Shown here: positions 7,396 through 9,465 of the stretch, one piece after another
Position numbering within the stretch: position 1 is the first letter of the stretch
How the letters are laid out: each line of letters starts with the position of its first letter
Assembly (NCBI GenBank): GCA_022615295.1
Contig: JAKEHF010000094.1
Span: forward strand, 1 to 9,465
Origin: Actinomycetota bacterium
GTDB lineage: Bacteria > Actinomycetota > Acidimicrobiia > Spongiisociales > ZC4RG35
Reading direction: 5' to 3'
Length of the DNA stretch: 9,465 nt
The notes under the pieces: generated by a model
Told to the model about the DNA's origin: nothing
Database searches by the model: none
The model's input: only the letters and a program-made list of their open reading frames with translations
Position numbers and translations under genes: made by a program

Positions 7396-7407
7396 TACGA
7401 TTGGCCC
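7396..7407 (+). promoter_or_regulatory. Putative leaderless promoter of the VIT transporter gene (-10 box)
   Basis: TACGAT (7396-7401) is followed by exactly 6 nt and the GTG at 7408. No Shine-Dalgarno site precedes the GTG or the in-frame ATG three codons later. The box therefore fixes GTG 7408 as the probable start. No -35 or metal-repressor palindrome is evident in the 53-bp divergent gap. Confidence 0.5.
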
Positions 7408-8127
7408 GTGGCCGACATGACCCAGCTCGAGGGTTACGAGCCTCACATCGGCGAGACCCGCCAATACTGGCGGGACATCATCCTCGGGGTCAACGACGGC
7501 CTGGTCTCCGTCTTCCTCTTGGTGATCGGAGTCGTCGGTGGCGGTCTGACTCCGTCGCAAGTGCTGCTCACCGGGGTCGCCGGCGCCTTGGCGGGAGCGG
7601 TGTCCATGGCCGCCGGTGAGTATCTCGCCACCAAGTCCCAGGACGAGGTGCTCTCCGCCGAGCTCGAGCTCGAGCAGACCCATATCGCCAAGTTCCGTGA
7701 TGCCGAGCTCGATCAGCTACGCGGGTACTTCACGGACATGGGTGTCCGCCCTGGGGATCTTGAGAGTGTGATGTCCGGCTTCGTCGACAACGACAAGGCG
7801 ATCCTCAATGCCATGGCCGCCCTCGAGTTTGGCTTCGTCGACTCCGAGCGCCGCTCCCCATATCGGGCGATGCTCGCCTCGGGCGGGCTGTTCCTCGCCG
7901 GCTCGGCGCCCTCGGTGCTCCCGTTCGCCCTCTCCGGCTCCATCGGCACTGCGACGCTCTGGGCGGCCATCTTCACGCTGGTCGGTCTCTTCACCGTCGG
8001 CGTCGTCAAGGCACGGGTGAGCCGGACCGGCCAGATCCGATCCGGCCTCGAGAACCTGGTCATCGCCGGGCTCGGCGGGGTGGTCGCCTGGGTCCTCGGT
8101 CGGATCGTTGGGGGAACCCTGGGCTGA
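7408..8127 (+). CDS. VIT1/CCC1-family Fe2+/Mn2+ transporter
   Basis: Members of this family move Fe2+ or Mn2+ out of the cytosol, usually in exchange for protons. The 239-residue protein has the family layout. TM1 carries Val-Asn-Asp-Gly-Leu-Val-Ser (28-34, Asp30) and TM2 carries Ala-Gly-Ala-Val-Ser-Met-Ala-Ala-Gly-Glu-Tyr (62-72, Met67 and Glu71). A long acidic helical cytosolic segment follows (about 75-150, Glu-rich at 80-100), corresponding to the metal-binding domain. TM3 starts near 155 and contains Ala-Pro-Ser-Val-Leu-Pro-Phe (167-173), with two further TMs at about 180-200 and 216-236. The Pro-Leu-x-Pro motif common here is altered but both prolines remain. Being a single gene with a leaderless promoter, it is probably monocistronic. 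A direct substrate assignment cannot be made from sequence. Confidence 0.92.
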   Translation: MADMTQLEGYEPHIGETRQYWRDIILGVNDGLVSVFLLVIGVVGGGLTPSQVLLTGVAGALAGAVSMAAGEYLATKSQDEVLSAELELEQTHIAKFRDAELDQLRGYFTDMGVRPGDLESVMSGFVDNDKAILNAMAALEFGFVDSERRSPYRAMLASGGLFLAGSAPSVLPFALSGSIGTATLWAAIFTLVGLFTVGVVKARVSRTGQIRSGLENLVIAGLGGVVAWVLGRIVGGTLG

Positions 8128-8128
8128 G

Positions 8129-8177
8129 CAAATACTGCGCTTGCATTTGTTAGCACTTAGCTCTAGGCTAGCCATCG
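8129..8177 (+). promoter_or_regulatory. Promoter and candidate operator region of the XRE/HbhA-like operon
   Basis: This 50-bp gap is AT-richer than its surroundings. TTGCAT (8141-8146), 17 bp, and TAGGCT (8164-8169) form a plausible -35/-10 pair, 8 nt before the TTG start. Overlapping symmetry elements are CAAAT-N11-ATTTG (8129-8149), a direct repeat TTAGC/TTAGC seven bases apart (8150-8161), TAGC-N5-GCTA (8158-8170) and the perfect palindrome GGCTAGCC (8166-8173). Autoregulation by the adjacent XRE protein through one of these is an inference. Confidence 0.45.
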
Positions 8178-8528
8178 TTGAACGAGAGCAAGCAGCTGGG
8201 TGAGTTCATCCGCCAGCAGCGAGAGAGGGCCAACCTCTCACTGCGCAGGCTCGCCGAGAAGGCCGGGATATCCAATCCGTATCTCAGCCAGATCGAGCGG
8301 GGGATACGACGGCCGTCGGCGGACATACTCAAGAGTCTGTCGCGGGCCCTCGAGATCTCGGCAAACTCGCTCTACAGCAAGGCAGGCCTGATCGACGAGG
8401 ACCTCCCACCGGCAACGGTCTTCGAGGCGATCGAGGCCGACGACCGGCTGGGCAGCGACCAGAAGAGGGTGCTTCTCGACATGTACCGGGCATTGGTGCG
8501 AACCAATGCCGATAGACAACAGGAGTAA
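8178..8528 (+). CDS. XRE-family helix-turn-helix transcriptional regulator
   Basis: The 116-residue protein is a small DNA-binding regulator. An N-terminal HTH_3 domain (about 8-62) contains a first helix Leu-Gly-Glu-Phe-Ile-Arg, Ser-Leu-Arg-Arg-Leu-Ala-Glu-Lys-Ala-Gly (21-30), and a recognition helix in Asn-Pro-Tyr-Leu-Ser-Gln-Ile-Glu-Arg-Gly (33-42). The C-terminal 50 residues are helical and probably mediate dimerisation. No ligand domain is present. An in-frame TAG at 8169-8171 leaves the TTG at 8178 as the first possible start, and no other start codon follows until Met102. It resembles the actinobacterial regulator encoded just upstream of hbhA (Rv0474 in M. tuberculosis, from memory). 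The HbhA-like gene follows after 6 nt, so the two should be co-transcribed, with this protein likely controlling the pair. Confidence 0.92.
   Translation: MNESKQLGEFIRQQRERANLSLRRLAEKAGISNPYLSQIERGIRRPSADILKSLSRALEISANSLYSKAGLIDEDLPPATVFEAIEADDRLGSDQKRVLLDMYRALVRTNADRQQE
8521..8525 (+). promoter_or_regulatory. Ribosome binding site of the HbhA-like gene
   Basis: AGGAG lies 9 nt before the ATG at 8535 and overlaps the last codons of the XRE gene. It is one of only two clear Shine-Dalgarno sites in the window, and it fixes the start of an internal operon gene. Confidence 0.7.
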
Positions 8529-8534
8529 GAAAGA

Positions 8535-9017
8535 ATGCAGGCAAAGAGCGTCATGTATGCCGCCGTCGGTGCCCCCGTGGTGGCCGTCCGCAAGGTCGGC
8601 GACCGGGTGAGCACCCTCAGGGGCAGGCTCAACAAGGAGACCACCAACTACACCAAGCGCGCCGAAGAGGCCATCGCCGTCTGGGCCGCCGAGGGTGAGA
8701 AGTTGGTCAGCAAGATCAGCGAGGGCAAGGTCGTCGAGGAGATCACGGCCAAGGTGGACCTCGACCAGGCCAAGGTGCAGGTGACAAAGCTGCGTGACCA
8801 GCTCGAGGACATGCTCGCCACCTGGAGGACCTCCTTCCGTCCCGCCACAGAGCCGGCGACGGAGACACCGAAGAGCGCACCGGCCAAGCCCAAGACCACA
8901 ACCGGCTCGAAGAAGCCGGCCGCCAAGACTTCTGCTGCCAAGACGACAAAGTCGTCGACGGCTGCGAAGACGAGCTCGGCGAAGACCGCAACGGCGGACG
9001 CCGCCAAGGCTTCCTGA
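8535..9017 (+). CDS. HbhA-like protein: helical body with Lys/Ala/Thr-rich C-terminal tail
   Basis: The 160-residue protein has no signal peptide. Residues 4-20 are mildly hydrophobic, and 22-100 are rich in charged helical sequence (Lys/Glu/Val/Leu), suggesting a coiled coil. Residues 106-160 form a disordered basic tail with 11 lysines, several prolines and repeated Ala-Ala-Lys-Thr units (129-132, 134-137, 143-146, plus Ser-Ala-Lys-Thr 148-151). This resembles heparin-binding hemagglutinin HbhA of mycobacteria, a surface adhesin whose Lys/Ala/Pro repeats bind sulfated glycans. The position after an XRE regulator matches too. Similar tails also occur on actinobacterial DNA-binding proteins, so a nucleoid or membrane-associated role is an alternative. 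The tail here is richer in Thr/Ser and less regular than in mycobacteria. A strong terminator follows. Confidence 0.75.
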   Translation: MQAKSVMYAAVGAPVVAVRKVGDRVSTLRGRLNKETTNYTKRAEEAIAVWAAEGEKLVSKISEGKVVEEITAKVDLDQAKVQVTKLRDQLEDMLATWRTSFRPATEPATETPKSAPAKPKTTTGSKKPAAKTSAAKTTKSSTAAKTSSAKTATADAAKAS

Positions 9018-9037
9018 GCTCTCCTCCTCACACAGTG

Positions 9038-9063
9038 AAACAGGGGCCGCACGGCCCCTGTTT
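9038..9063 (+). terminator. Perfect hairpin terminator after the HbhA-like gene
   Basis: A perfect 12-bp inverted repeat (9038-9049 with 9052-9063, AAACAGGGGCCG and its complement) sits 20 bp past the stop codon. Allowing a 4-nt loop, an 11-bp GC-rich stem forms, flanked by AAA and TTT. The T-run is short (GTTTCTGCTT), but in such a GC-rich genome this is a good intrinsic terminator for the XRE operon. Confidence 0.85.
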
Positions 9064-9193
9064 CTGCTTACCCCTCCAGCAACCCGAGACTCCACGGCTT
9101 ACGGGGCTGACACCCCGATGGGGACGGGCTGGTCAGCGCGACGCGCCGATTTCTCCTTCTTCCCTGGCAGTCTGTGTCCCCCTACCGGCTGTC
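9064..9193. other. Intergenic region before the hydrolase gene; no gene recognised
   Basis: About 130 bp without a convincing coding sequence. It contains a nested inverted repeat: outer arms GCTGAC (9106-9111) and GTCAGC (9132-9137) enclosing CCCC-GAT-GGGG (9113-9123, using 9113-9116 and 9120-9123). A promoter for the downstream gene should lie here, but I cannot place clear -35 and -10 boxes. No riboswitch class known to me fits. Confidence 0.4.
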
Positions 9194-9198
9194 AGGAG
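9194..9198 (+). promoter_or_regulatory. Ribosome binding site deciding the TTG start of the hydrolase gene
   Basis: AGGAG lies 7 nt upstream of a TTG (9206-9208) whose frame encodes a signal-peptide-like stretch. This supports TTG 9206 as the start over the ATG at 9118 in the other frame, which has no Shine-Dalgarno site and encodes no recognisable N-terminus. Confidence 0.5.
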
Positions 9199-9205
9199 AA
9201 CCGCG

Positions 9206-9465
9206 TTGTTCACGCCGTCCAAGGTCTGGTCGGCGACGATTCGAGTGACCCCGTTCGTAGCGTTTCTGGTCGCCCTGGTCGTCTCTTTGGCTGCTCGTCG
9301 GACCCTCCGGTCCGGGTCCTCTTCATCGGCAACAGCTACACGTCGGCCAACGACCTGCCCGGGATGGTCCGGGACCTGGCTGCGTCGGCCGGAGTAGAGG
9401 TCGAGGTCTCGTCACACGCTCCGGGTGGCTGGTGGCTTCGAGACCACCTCGCCTCGGATGCCACC
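9206..9465 (+). CDS. N-terminal part of a secreted SGNH/DUF4886-like hydrolase, apparent frameshift, cut by window end
   Basis: Two reading frames together look like one gene. From TTG 9206, the first frame encodes a short basic start (Phe-Thr-Pro-Ser-Lys) and a hydrophobic segment (Val-Ala-Phe-Leu-Val-Ala-Leu-Val-Val-Ser-Leu), a typical export signal; it then runs into Arg/Ser-rich sequence and stops at 9395-9397. The -1 frame from about 9289 continues Gly-Cys-Ser-Ser-Asp-Pro-Pro and then Val-Leu-Phe-Ile-Gly-Asn-Ser-Tyr-Thr (9316-9342), open to the window end. The Gly-Asn-Ser-Tyr block with the later His-x-Pro-Gly-Gly-Trp is the start of the SGNH/DUF4886 fold, Ser being the nucleophile. The Cys at 9292-9294 fits a lipoprotein cleavage site. 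A one-base indel near 9284-9292 (sequencing error or real mutation) would join the frames. An automatic caller might instead start at ATG 9118. Confidence 0.6.

Noticed and set aside
8150..8176. Possible CIRCE (HrcA) operator: TTAGCACTT matches 8 of 9 bases of the left half
   Set aside because: The right half at the correct 9-bp spacing (8168-8176) does not match GAGTGCTAA, and no heat-shock gene follows.
8238..9095. 285-codon Leu/Arg/Gly-rich open frame on the minus strand
   Set aside because: Antisense to both the XRE and HbhA-like genes and across the terminator; its composition is that of a shadow frame.
9064..9205. Riboswitch such as the c-di-AMP (ydaO) type often found before actinobacterial secreted hydrolases
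   Set aside because: The conserved core sequences of that class are not visible and the region is too short for it.
9281..9295. Programmed -1 ribosomal frameshift joining the two hydrolase frames
   Set aside because: No X-XXY-YYZ slippery heptamer is present in the right phase, and I see no strong downstream pseudoknot; a one-base indel is simpler.
1..9465. tRNA, rRNA, CRISPR arrays, insertion sequences, defence or secondary-metabolite genes
   Set aside because: I looked on both strands and found no regularly spaced repeats, transposase or integrase motifs, or RNA gene signatures; almost all DNA is covered by housekeeping genes.

Overview
This window looks like chromosomal backbone from a high-GC actinobacterium. 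The evidence is strong G/C preference at third codon positions, GTG and TTG starts, several genes without a Shine-Dalgarno site but with a TANNNT box just before the start codon, and an XRE regulator followed by an HbhA-like Lys/Ala-rich protein. A deep-branching lineage such as Acidimicrobiia is my guess only; no rRNA or marker gene settles it. I see no tRNA, rRNA, CRISPR array, transposase or integrase.

Layout, left to right. Positions 1-574 (+) hold the membrane domain of an MgtE-type Mg2+ channel, cut by the window edge. Converging on it from the right is a minus-strand operon of three genes: nadE (3569-1932), a class IV PLP aminotransferase/lyase (1935-1093) and a small Thr-rich lipoprotein (1096-596). 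Both junctions are ATGA stop/start overlaps. Diverging from nadE across 66 bp is glnE (3636-6332, +), the two-domain glutamine synthetase adenylyltransferase/adenylyl-removing enzyme. Its stop overlaps by 10 bp the stop of a type I-beta DAHP synthase, aroF-like (7354-6323, -). Across a 53-bp divergent gap lies a VIT/CCC1-type Fe/Mn transporter (7408-8127, +). Next come an XRE regulator (8178-8528) and an HbhA-like protein (8535-9017), which form a two-gene operon ending in a perfect hairpin terminator (9038-9063). The window closes with the start of a probable secreted SGNH/DUF4886-like hydrolase, whose signal peptide and catalytic core lie in different frames.

Functionally this is mostly housekeeping: glutamine-dependent NAD synthesis beside control of glutamine synthetase, entry into aromatic biosynthesis, and metal transport. 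I found no clear novel defence or mobile system. The best leads are the leaderless promoter geometry shared by three genes (TANNNT, exactly 6 nt, start codon), a long bulged inverted repeat inside glnE, the XRE-HbhA-like cassette and its AT-richer control region, and the frame break in the terminal hydrolase gene.
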